Source: Rhynchosporium graminicola (lineage: Eukaryota > Ascomycota > Leotiomycetes > Helotiales > Ploettnerulaceae). From it: a DNA stretch of 64,000 nucleotides. Both the position numbers and the translations under genes were made by a program. The notes beneath the pieces are model-generated. The model had not been told where the DNA came from. It ran no database searches and saw nothing but the letters and a program-made list of their open reading frames with translations. The stretch spans positions 124,001 to 188,000 of the forward strand of contig FJUW01000012.1 in the NCBI GenBank assembly GCA_900074885.1. Direction: 5' to 3'. Below, in pieces: positions 45,276 through 57,069 of this stretch; position 1 is the first letter of the stretch; every line of letters begins with the position of its first letter.

Positions 45276-46847
45276 ATGCCATCCGAGACGTACGCCTCCC
45301 AATCGCAAACGCGACCCTCAATCGGCCAGCATCGGTCAACGAATTCCATCCACAGTGAACAGACCAACTCGCTCTCAACCACACCACCGCAATATGGCAA
45401 GCCCAAGAAACACGGGCACGTAGTTGGAGGAGGAGGACGAGGCCATGCCAGAGTACCATCGAGTAAAGCTCTGCATAAGCTCACCAAAGCTGCACATGCG
45501 AATGATGCTGGTGGGTCGCACACGGATCTGAAGAAGCTGGCGAGGAATACTTCGTCAAAGGATCTGAAGAAGAACTCATCACATGTTAGTCTGAAGCGTA
45601 ATCGCTCGGCTGCAGACGTGCAAAAGCGGACAAAGGCAGCTCAGGAACAGGAGGATAAGAGACGGAGTGTTAATTTCGAGATTGGGGATACAGAAGACGC
45701 TTGGGAGAACGACTCCTCCGCCTCGCCAGCTTTGTCGAGATCCGCTTCGAGACCTGCAAGTGGGAATTCATCTTCGAAACCTAGCGCTCCAAATTCACAG
45801 TCACATTCACCACCACAATCACCTTCGAGTACTGCTAGATCGAATGCTGCTACAAATGGTTCAGAGGAGAAACAAACTTCGCGACAAACGGCAGATGCAA
45901 AGGTCATCACGGAACGACTTCTCCAGCGTACACAGTCACACAACACAACCAAGATGTCTCTAGCTACAGCCACACCATCAGCATACGTCCCCGACTCTCC
46001 AGAGAAGAGTCAGAACGGCACACCGACTGTAGGAAGTGGTGGTAATGAAGTAGTTTCCCGCTTCGTAGGCGGATCCTGTACGCCGAGCGAAAACTCACCA
46101 TTTCTCAACAATCATAAGAATGACGGGAGAAGCAAACAAACCAGCGAAGACATGAAGAGAGCGCAATCAATGGGCAACTTAGCGCGGCCAGATCAAGAGA
46201 GAGACGACGATGAAGAGAGTGTTTTAGCACCCCGATCTAGGAAATCTTCTACAGGGCATGCGTACGTACCGCCGCAGCAATCGCGCACGCAGCAGAAACT
46301 CTGGCTGCAGAGAGCGAGCTCGAACATCGAACCCCAGCAGATGGCGCCGGGCGTGGCTATGAACGGTCTCGCTGGTCTACATGGCAATCTCGGGGGTACA
46401 TCGCTCGTTGGAGCAGCTGGCTATGACGGAAGGGATCCTCGCATCAAACTCCAACTCGAAAGAACAGGTCTCGAATACCTAGTCGTACGTCGCCATCAAG
46501 ACCCCATCGGCCAAGCTATAAAACGCCTCAGTCTCCTTCCGGGCGCGGAGAAGAACCGTAGGATCCCAGCGCATAAAGCGAAGAGTGTGAATGGTGAACA
46601 GAGTATGAATGCGGGCCATTATGGACTGAGTCAGAGTCTGAAGGAGTCGAGGAGTCGAGCTAAGAAAGGCAGTAACAAGCAGAATGCCGGGTCGAGTGCG
46701 AATGGTGCAAATTCCAGCTATGAGGGTCACTCGGGCAGTCTGGATGAAGGGGATATGAGCGATAGGGGTGGGGATAATAATGATACTGGAGCGCTGCTTA
46801 GGAGTATGTGGGATAAGAGCTATGATTACAGCGCGAGCGCTGATTAA
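45276..46847 (+). CDS. TCO89: TORC1 subunit TCO89-domain protein
   Basis: This 523-residue single-exon protein matches, from memory, the Pezizomycotina TCO89-domain family, a non-essential TORC1 component on the vacuole/lysosome surface. The N-terminus is basic and Ser-rich (SSKALHKLTKAAHAND, LKKLARNTSSKDLKK, SLKRNRSAADVQKRTK). It is followed by the family's acidic core SVNFEIGDTEDAWENDSS and SPALSRSASRPAS. After a long disordered, Ser/Thr-rich centre come QQKLWLQRASSNIEPQQ and a conserved C-terminal block, GRDPRIKLQLERTGLEYLVV then RRHQDPIGQAIKRLSLLPGA. The C-terminus is low-complexity. Many S/T-P sites suggest phosphorylation. The call rests on these blocks, and a short spliced upstream exon cannot be excluded. 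Confidence 0.75.
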   Translation: MPSETYASQSQTRPSIGQHRSTNSIHSEQTNSLSTTPPQYGKPKKHGHVVGGGGRGHARVPSSKALHKLTKAAHANDAGGSHTDLKKLARNTSSKDLKKNSSHVSLKRNRSAADVQKRTKAAQEQEDKRRSVNFEIGDTEDAWENDSSASPALSRSASRPASGNSSSKPSAPNSQSHSPPQSPSSTARSNAATNGSEEKQTSRQTADAKVITERLLQRTQSHNTTKMSLATATPSAYVPDSPEKSQNGTPTVGSGGNEVVSRFVGGSCTPSENSPFLNNHKNDGRSKQTSEDMKRAQSMGNLARPDQERDDDEESVLAPRSRKSSTGHAYVPPQQSRTQQKLWLQRASSNIEPQQMAPGVAMNGLAGLHGNLGGTSLVGAAGYDGRDPRIKLQLERTGLEYLVVRRHQDPIGQAIKRLSLLPGAEKNRRIPAHKAKSVNGEQSMNAGHYGLSQSLKESRSRAKKGSNKQNAGSSANGANSSYEGHSGSLDEGDMSDRGGDNNDTGALLRSMWDKSYDYSASAD

Positions 46848-47348
46848 AGGGAGAGGGAGGGAAAGAGGGATTGGATTTCCTCCTCGAGGGGTAGATGCAG
46901 GAGATAAGTGGTGAAACATGCCTTTTTAACCTGATGTCGATGTATTCGACCTTTTGCATGGCGTTCAGCGGGAAAGGCTCGGGTCGGAGAAGCAGGTTTT
47001 GGGTTTGCTATTCTTGGTTTGCTTCATGGTCGGAGAATGGCGTTTGGTGGGCGATATAGCTAGCTGCTTGCTGGGGATCATGAACGGTTACTCAGAGCGA
47101 GGCAGACACTCATGATGAGCTGGGGCGACAATAGATGATGGGTAGCGTTGCTTCACGGTCGTCGAACTAATGTGATCATACCACTACTATAAATTATCAC
47201 TGCACGTCTTTCTTTCGTGCACGTTCTATATACAGTTCAAGTTTCTCCAATTTTTAATCACTAATGAGACATCATCACAATAAAACCGCTCATCTCCTGT
47301 CATCCTATATCCCCTTCCACCCTCCTAGCCAACACAACCTCCTGGTAA
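46848..47348. other. Intergenic, convergent 3' flanks
   Basis: This 501-bp spacer lies between the stops of TCO89 and PAN2. I see no gene or repeat. Confidence 0.55.
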
Positions 47349-50300
47349 CTATCTCAACGGTGACCCACTCAACCCACTCCCTCCCTTTCCCGGCGTCCAG
47401 CCCGAACTAAACGTCGTGCTCCCCGTCCCTGGCGCCAGTCCGACTGGTTTCCTCACCGGCGTCGTCGGTCCGCTCCCACCCCCCACCACCGCATTAACAG
47501 CATGATGTGCTCCCGAGCCCGACCCCTCAACCGGCAAATCCGGCGTCATCGTCCTCTCAATAAGATGGCCATCCTTCCTCGCCGCCGGAGCTTTGAATCC
47601 CATACTCCTGCCATTCTGATAGATATCTTGGATCATAAGCTCCAGGATTCCCGCGTCTTGGAATTCCAGGAATTTCTTGTAGAGTTTGAGTGCCGTGCGC
47701 GCGTCTTCGATACTATCGTGTGTATCGAGCTGGATTTCTTCTTTGAGAAGGTAAGAAGCTAGAAAGGAGAGTGAGAGACGACGAAGGTTTGCGGCGCTGT
47801 AGAAGAGGTCAATTGTATCTATGACTTTGCTCTTTGGGATATGGACGTTCAGAACGCGGAAATCCTGTTTCAGGCCGTGGCCTAGGAAGCGGCAGCCGAG
47901 GTTGAGTAAGATCCAGAGCTTTTTGTAGACGACTTTTAGGGCGACGAGATTGTGTTTGGAGACGCCGATATCGAGATCCCCAGCGCGGATGCCGGAGTAT
48001 TCGGTCAGGTAGTCGACAACGGTGTCGCGGATGTGAATGTAATCGTCGATGAAAGGGAGGCCTTCATCTTCGCCTGAGCAACGGACGACGGAGACGCGGG
48101 CGAGTGCGTAGACTATAGGCCGGACGGTTGTGCGATCGCCTTTGGCGTTGACTTCGATTTCTGGGCGGCGGACGGAGACGAATTCTGTATCTAGGGCGAT
48201 AATGGTTCCCTCAATTGGGGCTTCTTGTGGAAATGCCAGTGGTTGATAGGTTTTTACTGGATTGGCACTTTATGAGTGTAAGTATTCGCTACTTGAGATG
48301 TGGCTTCGGTTTTAGGACTTACTTGGTATCCATATATAGGACTTTGGTATCTAATGTTTGTTTCCAGCCATCGTCTATTTTATTATTGTATGCCTTCATC
48401 TGGTATGTGATCACAGAAGGCAATTTCCACGTTGTGTTGAAAGTCAATGCTTCTGCTGCTTTGATGGGGCGGACAAGGAAGTCATTGAAGAGATGCCATC
48501 GGTTTTCTTCCGGCCTTGTTGGTAGAGAATGTGCGACTAATTTTTGTAAGCTTCGAATCTCATCTCAGATTGTTTACTTACCATTCACGAGAGAGACAAG
48601 ATGTGCCTTCTGGTTGACACCACTCATGATTTCCGCAGCCACTCCAACTAGCGAGTATACAGTGATATTATGCATACCCCGCTGTATATGAAGCTTCAAG
48701 TCGTCACCTTGGTAGCAAAAGAATTGTCCCTGATCGATGATGATTCCAATCTCTTCTGGAAGCCAACCGGGTATAGCCCAAAACTGTTTGGCTTCGGCAC
48801 TGTTGACAGCGGCATTGAGCATCAGAACAGCAGGTACGCCATGAACAGTCTTTTTTGTTGCGAGAGATTGATATCTCTGGCACCTACTACACCATCCTCG
48901 GCTTGTTGTCTCACGCTCGACACTTGACTTCAGAACCTGTGAGAAGGATGGCTTATGGGCTCTTGTATTTCGCACGGGAATTTTCTGTGATTAGTCAGGT
49001 AATGTTGAGACTGGCAGTCTTACTAACTTACAGGCAAAGGATAGAGGAGCTCATTCACGAAAGTAGTCCCAGGCCGAGTATGCTCACTCCGGCAAGCCAT
49101 ACATCGAATACCGGTTGTTGCTGAGGTAGCCAAAATCTTTGGAAATAAGCGAGGCCATATTCGAGAAGAATGCTAAACATTACCTGATCAAATACCGTAT
49201 TCTGCGGGAGTATACTTTTCCAATCTTGCGTCAGTCGATCCAATAAGAAGCGGTTCAATCCTTGTAGCATAGTTGTTAGAGAAGAGCCAAGTGCATCTTC
49301 TTCTAATAGTCCTAGTGGTCCCGCTGATGATTGTTAGTACAGGAACCCTTTTAAAAAAGCAGTTTTGATCTACCTTGTGGTTGATAGCTGAATGTCTTCA
49401 GAAAATTTGTAGCCTGGCAAATAGAACCTTCGGCCCTCTCAAGCATATCAAACAGAAATCCCATCTCACATAATAGGCACAACTCGTTTACACACCTTGT
49501 TGCAGTATGTTGCAAAGCCAGATTGCGAATGAGAGGAGTGAAATGTAGAATCTGAAGCAACGGATTGGCATAGGAATTTGGAATATGGATTTCAAGTCCG
49601 GAGTACTTTGTCTTGTTGTAATATCTAGAGTCTGTCAGTTGCCTTGCTCGAACCTTCTCAGACTGTAGCTTACCCGAAATCAAAGTCATCCACTCCAAAC
49701 TTGCTGTACTTGATCTCCACGTTTTCATACCACACAGGCACATCTGCTTTCAGGCTCGTATCGTCACCGACTCCGACGTCGTGGGCATTGCTTAACCTTC
49801 GCTCGTCTGTTCCATCGTGAGAGGCTTCTCTCGCCTTTTCACTCAAAAACTTGGGGGCCTGTAAGCTAGCAGGAGTTCTCTCAGAAGTTCTCGTGTTCTC
49901 GACTTGGTATCTTTTCGAGGTACTGCGATTACGTCCAAAGGTACCCCAATCAGCAGATTTCAGTGTTGCCAGAAACTGCGGATCAATCTTTGGTGGTGGA
50001 GCACCAGTCTCGAAGATTAAGTGACTGGGCCAAGATGAGAGCAATTGTTCACGATAGTATGGCATGCCGATGCTGCTCAGTGGGCTAGAGTTTGTTAGAA
50101 GTGCTTTGGACACAGAGAGCACATGCTTACATATTAGGATTCCAGTCAACTTCGATATGGGTTTCTTCTGGATCAGTAAACTCGACTGGATGACTGACAT
50201 CTCCAAAGCGCATCCTCGAAGGAGAACCCCACAAGTGAATATTGCATTCAGCGTCTGCCAAAACAAAAGCCTCTCCAGATGGTGCGATTTCAATCATACT

Positions 50301-51392
50301 GATATAGGCCATAGTGCTAACTTGCTTTATGTTGCTTGAATTGGGATTCATGAGGTCAACTATATGCATTTGACCATGCTGGGATACAACAATCAAGGTC
50401 GTTGACATTCGTGGGTGCATCCGTAGATATGCTGCACCAGCAGGAAAGGGGACCGGACTCGAGGCCACCATGTTTTTCAGGTCGAAGACATTCACCATTA
50501 CATCTAAAATATAGGGCTGACCTTGCCGAATTTGACATCCGCAACTGACTATAAAGTCATTTTGCGCATCCATATCATGTATGAGTGATGAATGAGCGTT
50601 CCAGACCTTGACAACACGGAAGTCAGCGGGGTCAATGATATTGATAGACCCTTTTTGAGTGGCAGCACAGATATATCGACTTCGCCTCATCATAGTATAG
50701 TGATTGCTGGTTGGAGCCTAGAAGTTTTAGTACAAAGCTGTCTTTGGAAACTGGGTTTGTCGAATACCTGCTTCGTAATGACACCCTTCTCAACATCAAT
50801 TACGAACATCTGATCTTGTAGTCCGGCCACTAAAATCTCTCCTGTCCCTTTATTTGTGTAACTCATGCATCGAAGATCCTTCATTTCATTATGCCTTCAC
50901 TTGTATGTCAGTCGTGTTTCAGCAATCACTTGGGACGGTCATACGTGATATGCCATATCGGAGGACCTCTTCTCATTGCCATATGCACACATTTTGCCCC
51001 CAAAGCAATGACTCCTTTCTCGTGGAACAGTAATTGGTACACTGGGCCATCTCCGCATTTGAAGGAAGTGTATCGTTGCAATTCATTGCCGTAGAAGGAG
51101 GAAACTCGTCCGAATTGGTTTCCACACCAAAGCAATTCCTGGGAATTATCGAAAGCGAAAGTTGAGACGGGCGTTGGGAGCACATTTGGCCCAGGTGGTG
51201 GAAGGAGCAGACGCCCGACCTGCATAGAAATGATTCAGCACTGTCAATGTTAAAGTGAAGCTATGGGATGTCGAGGTCCTCGAGGCTGTAGCCCGGCTGA
51301 GGTTTCGTGAACATGCCTCTTCATCTCGCAGAGAAAGACTTGTTTGCATTTTTTCTTTGGATTTTACTCACTTCCTCCCAATCGCCATCCAT
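47349..51392 (-). CDS. PAN2: PAN2, catalytic subunit of the PAN2-PAN3 deadenylase
   Basis: PAN2 trims mRNA poly(A) tails together with PAN3. Eleven exons are placed: 51392-51372, 51219-50945, 50894-50768, 50717-50131, 50084-49674, 49624-49374, 49323-49184, 49136-49032, 48984-48582, 48536-48323 and 48267-47349, giving 1,150 residues. The first exon is only 21 nt (MDGDWEE). The N-terminal third is the WD40 propeller ([38 protein letters not shown]). The middle is the inactive UCH/USP-like domain ([40 protein letters not shown]). The C-terminal DEDDh exonuclease shows ALDTEFV (about residue 871), [14 protein letters not shown] and [14 protein letters not shown], so all catalytic acids and the His are present. 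A low-complexity Gly/Pro/Ser tail follows. Every junction restores both frame and family sequence. Confidence 0.95.
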
Positions 51393-52069
51393 AAAGTCTG
51401 CTTAATTTGTCCTACCAGTCCATGGCTGGGCATCAACGAACGTAAGGTCGACTTTCGAAAGCACCCTCGACGCGGGTGGGTTGACATGCGCATTCTGCCG
51501 TCTCGATATGGTTAATTAGAGTTTGGCGGTGAACACTGTTGGCTTGGCAAACTGGGAATTTAATTGTTTACCTCGCCTCGCAATAACCGATATTTGAAAC
51601 CGACTGGAATGTAAAGGCTGACATACTACACGGCAAAATATTTTGATCCGAGAATCTTCCTCGATCATCCTCGTCTTGCTGTATGGTCTCAAGGATTTGT
51701 TTACATGCAGAGCAGAAGCCGAGCACATGAGTGCTAACAGCTTCGGAGCTCATACCGTACACATCTCGTCGGTCTCAGAGTCCTAGTATCGCGTCTCATA
51801 AAGGTCCATGAGATGACAAGATTCAATTGAAGTATGTCCGAGTCGTTTTTTCAGACAAGAAGTTCACTGGTAGTCCTGTGTCAATCACATACATCGAATT
51901 CTGTTTGACGTCTTCTCATGTGGCATCTCCAATTTCTTCTCTACTTCTGTTCCTTTTCGTAGCGTAGGCAGCTTCATTTTCTATACTATTTGACATGATA
52001 GAATTCTGCGATTCAGCTTCCCTGCTGCTGTCGACAGTTATACACTGGCGAGGAATCACCAGAAAAAAA
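51393..52069. other. PAN2 upstream region
   Basis: This 680-bp spacer holds the PAN2 promoter and runs into the transporter pseudogene. I see no separate gene. Confidence 0.5.
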
Positions 52070-53453
52070 ACCCTCAGCCCAGTCCCGTTTTATTCCTCAA
52101 GCGAGGGCCGAAGCTACCCTATCTACTTGTCTTTTCCGTACAGTATACTGTCTAGAAATGGGATCGATCTCTCAAATTTCGCCAGTTTATTTTTACTACA
52201 CATACAAGGACCTTACGTATAAAAGTTTATACAAAGACCAATTCGGGCTCCTGTCGCCGCCCTCTTCACATCCGGCGTTCTAGCAGACGGTACAAGCGGA
52301 TACATCGTAAGCCAATTCGCGAATTATTAATGCCGTAAGACAGCCTGTCTCGTCTTCTGCTTTACCTTTCATCATTATTGCCTGCCTCTCAACACTCATA
52401 TCAAGTGTGGCAGCCTATTCTTCGATCGTTGAGACTTTGGGATGGTCTCAGTACAACTCTGATGTACAACACTTTTGAGAGCTAAATGGTTACGGAATAC
52501 CATAAAGACAGATCGATAAGACGGGCTCGAGTCTCGGTGGTATACATGGGGTTATGACGACGATGAATAGTATCGTTGCTATTCTGTCTGGTGTATGCAG
52601 CGACTGGCTCGTCAACGCTACGAATACCAAACGCGCACCTTTCATGGTAAGTGCTGGTCTGCTTATGATAGCCTTATGGAAGATCCTAGTCTTCTGGGTA
52701 AAGATTTCCTGGCCTCATGTCCACATATCAGATCTACTGAGACTCTCTTCCCTCGACCGAGAACTACGGGGACAGTCACCAATCCTCCTTTCCCCCCTCT
52801 TTCCCATCTTCTCCGCCCAAAGATGCCCTAAAGGCCCTCTTCACCGACAAACGAATCCTCGCCAAGGTCTCCCATCCAATTTCTTCAAAGGCACCATATC
52901 CAACTTCATATTCCTGTGAAACACCCGCCCTAAAAGTCACCCACCAAATCTCACACCATTCAACCTGACTCAACACAAAAGAAGATCCCCTTACCTTCCA
53001 CTCACTCAGCATGACATCCATCTACTTCGTATGCTCTCTCTAGCCTCCGCACTCCTCGTCTCCTTCAAATACCAACTCATCTCATCATGCACCCCCAACT
53101 CCTTACCATACATAATCTTCGCCATTCCCTCCTTATCGCTCTTGATCATCGCATCATGACTTCCTCCGAACCGCTAACATTCATCTCATTCTGCGTCTTC
53201 AAAGCTTGTGTCGGTACGTACTGGCCAGCGTCGGGTGCTTGAAAGGACAAAGGACAGTATATAGAGGATGGAGTCAGGGGCTGAATATACGGCATTTGGA
53301 GGATCTCGTTGAATATTTTGGTGGTGCTTGCGTTGCCATTGGTGGAGGAGGGAGAGGGGTATAGGAATGCGGTGTTTATAGTATGTAGTGGGTTGTTGGT
53401 GTGCATGCCAGGGGTGTTTCAGTATGCGGTTTGTGAGAAGATCAGAGATTGAG
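52070..53453 (+). pseudogene. Decayed MFS transporter, MFSD5 / molybdate-anion transporter-like
   Basis: Fragments in all three plus-strand frames line up in order with the MFS_5 (MFSD5/MOT2-like) family: IQGPYV and YKSLYKDQFGL, VAALFTSGVLADGTSGYI, CRKTACLVFCFT, GLSTTLMYNTFES-stop-MVTEYHKD, SSLGGIHGVMTTMNSIVAIL then SGVCSDWLVNATNTKRAPFM, DALKALFTDKRILAKVS, FFKGTISNFIFL, FISFCVFKACVGTYWPA, GQYIEDGVRG-stop-IYGIWRIS and RISLNILVVLALPLVEEGE. At least five frame changes and several in-frame stops separate them. The stop at EGVRG-x-IYG can come from an Arg CGA by a C-to-T change. Introns cannot explain the stops inside conserved blocks. The 5' limit is approximate, since the first transmembrane helices are hard to trace. 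In intact relatives the product is a plasma-membrane transporter. Confidence 0.8.
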
Positions 53454-53804
53454 GAGCCTAGGGAGCTCTGGAGTATAAGAAATTCATTGAAACGAAATAT
53501 GCAGGAAAAGAGAACTCCACGTCTTTCCTCAAGAATCCGTGGGATTAGTTGAGATCTTGGGTGACAGCTTACTTAGGTTAAAATTGCTCTGTGGTCCATC
53601 CTATCTCAAATCCTGCGCCATAAAGTCTGCGCCAGTCGCAAGGCAAACAATATCTTCATAGAAATGCTATCAACTGAATACTCCGTAGGCAAAAAAGCGA
53701 CTTGATATCCACTCCCCGAAAACACCGTAATAATATGCAAGGGAATCCATTGCGTCAGACCATGACGACCATGGGGGAAAACACGCTCGAATGAACCCAC
53801 AGAT
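53454..53804. other. Intergenic, 3' flanks
   Basis: This 351-bp spacer lies between the pseudogene and the UBC8 stop. I see nothing in it. Confidence 0.5.
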
Positions 53805-54811
53805 CTATACTTCCTCCATGGGCCCTGCCGGCTCATCGTCCTCATCATCCCCAAAACTGCCAACTGATGACATATCGTCATCGTCGTCCGTCTCGGCTCC
53901 TGCTTCGTCTGCGGCTTCCTTACTGGCGTATTTCGCTACATATTCTGTGAGGCATCAGCTATGTCCAGACCCTTGTTACTAATTATCACCCACCCTTAAC
54001 CTTAGCATCATAACTCTTCGGTTCCCGCATCAGCAATGCCGCCGCTTCTCCATTCAAAGGGTCCGTAGGGTTCGGGTATCGCAGGAGTTGTGGAAGGAAG
54101 ACCTCGAAGATATTGATCATGTCGAACATGGGAGACCAGGTCTGGTTGATTACGTCGAGGCATACGGAACCGGACCTAGGTCTTCGTCAGGATATATGCA
54201 TTTGGTTTGGACAGGTTCGTACAACTCGTCAATATTTGGGTGGAAAATCCGGTTCACGAAACCGATACTGGGCGACTTGTAGGGGTATTGATCGGGTAGC
54301 TCGACGTGAACTTTCCATAAGCCGCCTTGGAATGGTGCTTCACTTTGTTAGACTTTCTCGGTGCTTGTATCTGCCATGGAACCTACTCTCTTCGGGTCCC
54401 TTGAACCGGACGTAAAATTCCTGCCTATTTTCCAACCTATCAATACCTTGTAGACCGATCCCAAGGAATTAAAAGAGGGCATACACTGGTGAGGCATTAG
54501 CTTTAAGTGACGAGCCCGCAGAGTCGCAAGACTTACTGTTATCATTGACCAGGGTAACCTCATAGTCGCTCATCAACCTAAAAATGTCAGCCACCACCCA
54601 GACCTGAATTTGCAAAGTTCAACAGAGCATCGCATACATCCTATAAGATACCAAGTTAGCAGTGTCACTCCGGCGAAGCAATGCGACAATCCGACTTACT
54701 TCATGACCTATAAACCACAAGCAACAGTCAGCCACTACCATTATTCTGTATGACTTCTCAGCTTTGTCTTTCACTCACATCCGTCTCAATACGTCTTCGC
54801 GGAGAAGACAT
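53805..54811 (-). CDS. UBC8: Ubiquitin-conjugating enzyme E2 H (Ubc8 type) with micro-exons
   Basis: Yeast Ubc8 acts in glucose-triggered degradation of fructose-1,6-bisphosphatase as E2 of the GID ligase. The product is 185 residues. Exons: 54811-54779, 54707-54700 (8 nt), 54577-54537, 54485 (1 nt), 54424-54387, 54337-54223, 54175-53994 and 53944-53805. The sequence runs [20 protein letters not shown], then [20 protein letters not shown]. The active-site Cys is in [15 protein letters not shown], and the HPN motif is IFHPNIDEL. The C-terminal tail is acidic ([19 protein letters not shown]), as in Ubc8. The 1-nt exon supplies the middle base of the Met codon in NDNMQEF: A from exon 3, T at 54485 and G from exon 5. 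The flanking introns are 51 and 60 bp with GTAAGT/CCAG and GTATGC/ATAG ends. Confidence 0.93.
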
Positions 54812-55860
54812 CTTAGCCTTGGTCCCGTGTACTGGGTTCGGATGTGGAACTGTTGTACTTGCGATCGGAGGACGATGTGGAGAGCTTCGACAAAGGCGCG
54901 GGCGGATTCCCTGTATATCGATCGGGTGTTCGAGGGGATCTTGGTGAGATTGAGGTATTCGTGGAAAGATATTTTTGATCGTTCGTTAAGGTGGGAGGGC
55001 AGTTGGCTGTCGAGGCTGTAGAGTGAGTGTATGTGTGAGTCCGTTGTTGAAGAGTGAAGCAATGTAGTCAGAGGAAGCAGGCTGGCAGGCTGTTCTTATC
55101 GCTACGCTTTATCGGCTCGCTTCAAAGATCTCTCCCCTCATCTAGAGTGGCAGAGTGGGCGCGGGCGCGGGCGCGGGGTACCTACAGAGGTCCTCCGTTC
55201 AGCTGGTACTTGTTTGTGTTCGGTCGGCTCGTTGAGTGGATAAATATTGCTCTGTGCTTCGGATATTTGAGAAGAGAAGAGAATTCGCGAAGTGACTCTA
55301 TGCTTTTGTGGGGACGAATTAATTAACGTAGTTATTCTGATATCTGTCTCATGATATAAGGAGTTTCTATGCAGAAAGATACACGAGTCACTCCGAAGTC
55401 ATGACTGGGAGGGTCACATGCCTCTTTCGTCAGTCACAACTACAATGGCATCATACAAGTACTTTCGGTACTACGCAACATGGCAATGCTTCCTCGACAT
55501 TGTGAACCTCTTCACAATATATCGATAATGAAATTTGTACCCAAAAAGGCAAAATTTGGAACTGGATAACAAAAGATAAACAACAGACAAAGAGCTCCAC
55601 GCTCGGATCGAGCTCAAGCTTGAGAACCCTAAATGGCCTAAGTGCGGCCGAGGCAAACTGGTCTCAAATCCAGAACACTCAGACACTCCGGTCTTCGTCA
55701 GAAGCAGTATGAAATCCACCGCGAGGAACTCATCACGACCCATTACAATAAAACTAACTCAACCTCCCCGCAAAATGCTCTTTTTTCCTTTCTCCTCTAC
55801 GCAGATTTCTGTCCATTGTCAAGAATCCCAATTTCTGCGCCAAACGCACCTTTTAACGCC
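54812..55860. promoter_or_regulatory. Divergent promoter region, UBC8 / panB
   Basis: This 1.05-kb spacer separates divergent start codons. A GGGCGC triplication (55157-55176) and the upstream open frame of panB (55642-55860, probably leader) lie here. I see no specific site. Confidence 0.5.
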
Positions 55861-56909
55861 ATGTCAACACCACATTCCCTCATAAAGGGAGCTCGTGCTC
55901 TCGTTTCGCTGTCTTCCCGACCGGCTTCATCTGCGGCTCGGCCTTTTGTTGTGAATTTTCAGGAAAGATACAGTTCACATTCACCTATGGGATCTTCAAG
56001 TCCAAGTCAGAGAAAGAAAGTTACTTTAAATACACTTCGTTCCTTATATAAGAAAGGAGAACCGATTACTGTTCTTACGGCCCATGACTTTCCCAGTGGT
56101 CATGTTGCCGACGCTGCCGGAATGGAAATTATACTTGTGGGAGACAGTCTTGCAATGGTAGCCCTTGGGATGGAAGATACCAGCGAGATCCTGGTGGAGG
56201 AAATGTTACTTCATTGTCGCTCAGTAGCTCGAGCCGCAACATCTGCCTTTACTGTATGTTAGCACGTGCCCCCACCAAGTCTCAACTAATCTCCTTTCTT
56301 CAGGTTGGCGATCTTCCCATGGGATCTTATGAAATATCCCCCGAGCAGGCTTTAGAGACCGCCATCAAATTCGTCAAAACGGGCCGTATGCAAGGTGTCA
56401 AGCTGGAGGGAGGCCTGGAAATGGCTCCAACTATCAGGAAAATTACAGCCGCTGGAATTCCAGTCCTCGGCCACATTGGGCTAACACCTCAACGCCAAAA
56501 CGCCCTCGGCGGTTTCCGCGTGCAAGGCAAAACCTCCGCTGGTGCATCAAAAATCCTCGAAGACGCCTTAGCCATCCAAGAAGCTGGTTGTTTTGCAACG
56601 GTAGTTGAAGCTGTTCCCTCAGAAGTCGCGGCTTTGATTACAAAGAAACTATCCATTCCAACCATTGGTATCGGTGCCGGAAACGGCTGCTCTGGCCAAG
56701 TGCTGGTCCAGGTAGATATGACCGGCAATTTCCCACCAGGTCGATTTCTCCCGAAGTTTGTCAAGAAGTATGGTGATGTTTGGGGCGAAAGCTTGAAAGC
56801 TATTGAGTCGTATAGAGATGAGACGAAGAGCCGTTCTTATCCTTCGCCAGAACACACGTATCCGATTTCGAAGGAGGAGCTTGCGAAATTCGAGCGTATC
56901 CTGGATTAA
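55861..56909 (+). CDS. panB: Ketopantoate hydroxymethyltransferase (3-methyl-2-oxobutanoate hydroxymethyltransferase)
   Basis: This enzyme adds a hydroxymethyl group from methylene-THF to alpha-ketoisovalerate, the first committed step of pantothenate and CoA synthesis (ECM31 in yeast). Two exons at 55861-56253 and 56304-56909 give 332 residues. The start at 55861 (MSTPHSLIKGARALVSLSSR) gives an amphipathic, Arg/Ser-rich N-terminus suitable for mitochondrial import. Family blocks are KKGEPITVLTAHDFPSGHVAD, ILVGDSLAMVALGMEDT with a Mg-binding Asp, VGDLPMGSYEISPEQAL, VKLEGGLEMAPTI, PVLGHIGLTPQ, and IPTIGIGAGNGCSGQVLVQVD. In bacterial enzymes the corresponding metal-site stretch is usually GDSLGMVALG, so the Ala is a mild difference. 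The 50-bp intron contains a stop if retained. It converges on ATG12. Confidence 0.95.
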
Positions 56910-57069
56910 CAAAGTGATTGAGTTCATGGCTGTGTGATCTTGTATCTCGTGATAGCAATATTGCGCCCGTTGTTGACATTGCATTATGGTTGTTTTTTCC
57001 CGCATGTTGGGAATCGGTGTTGGGCGCCAGGAAGCATTGTAGCATATTGATATCCAGAATAAAGCTCCT

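Noticed and set aside
45641..45973. 110-codon ORF antisense to TCO89
   Set aside because: It is a shadow of the Ser-rich coding frame.
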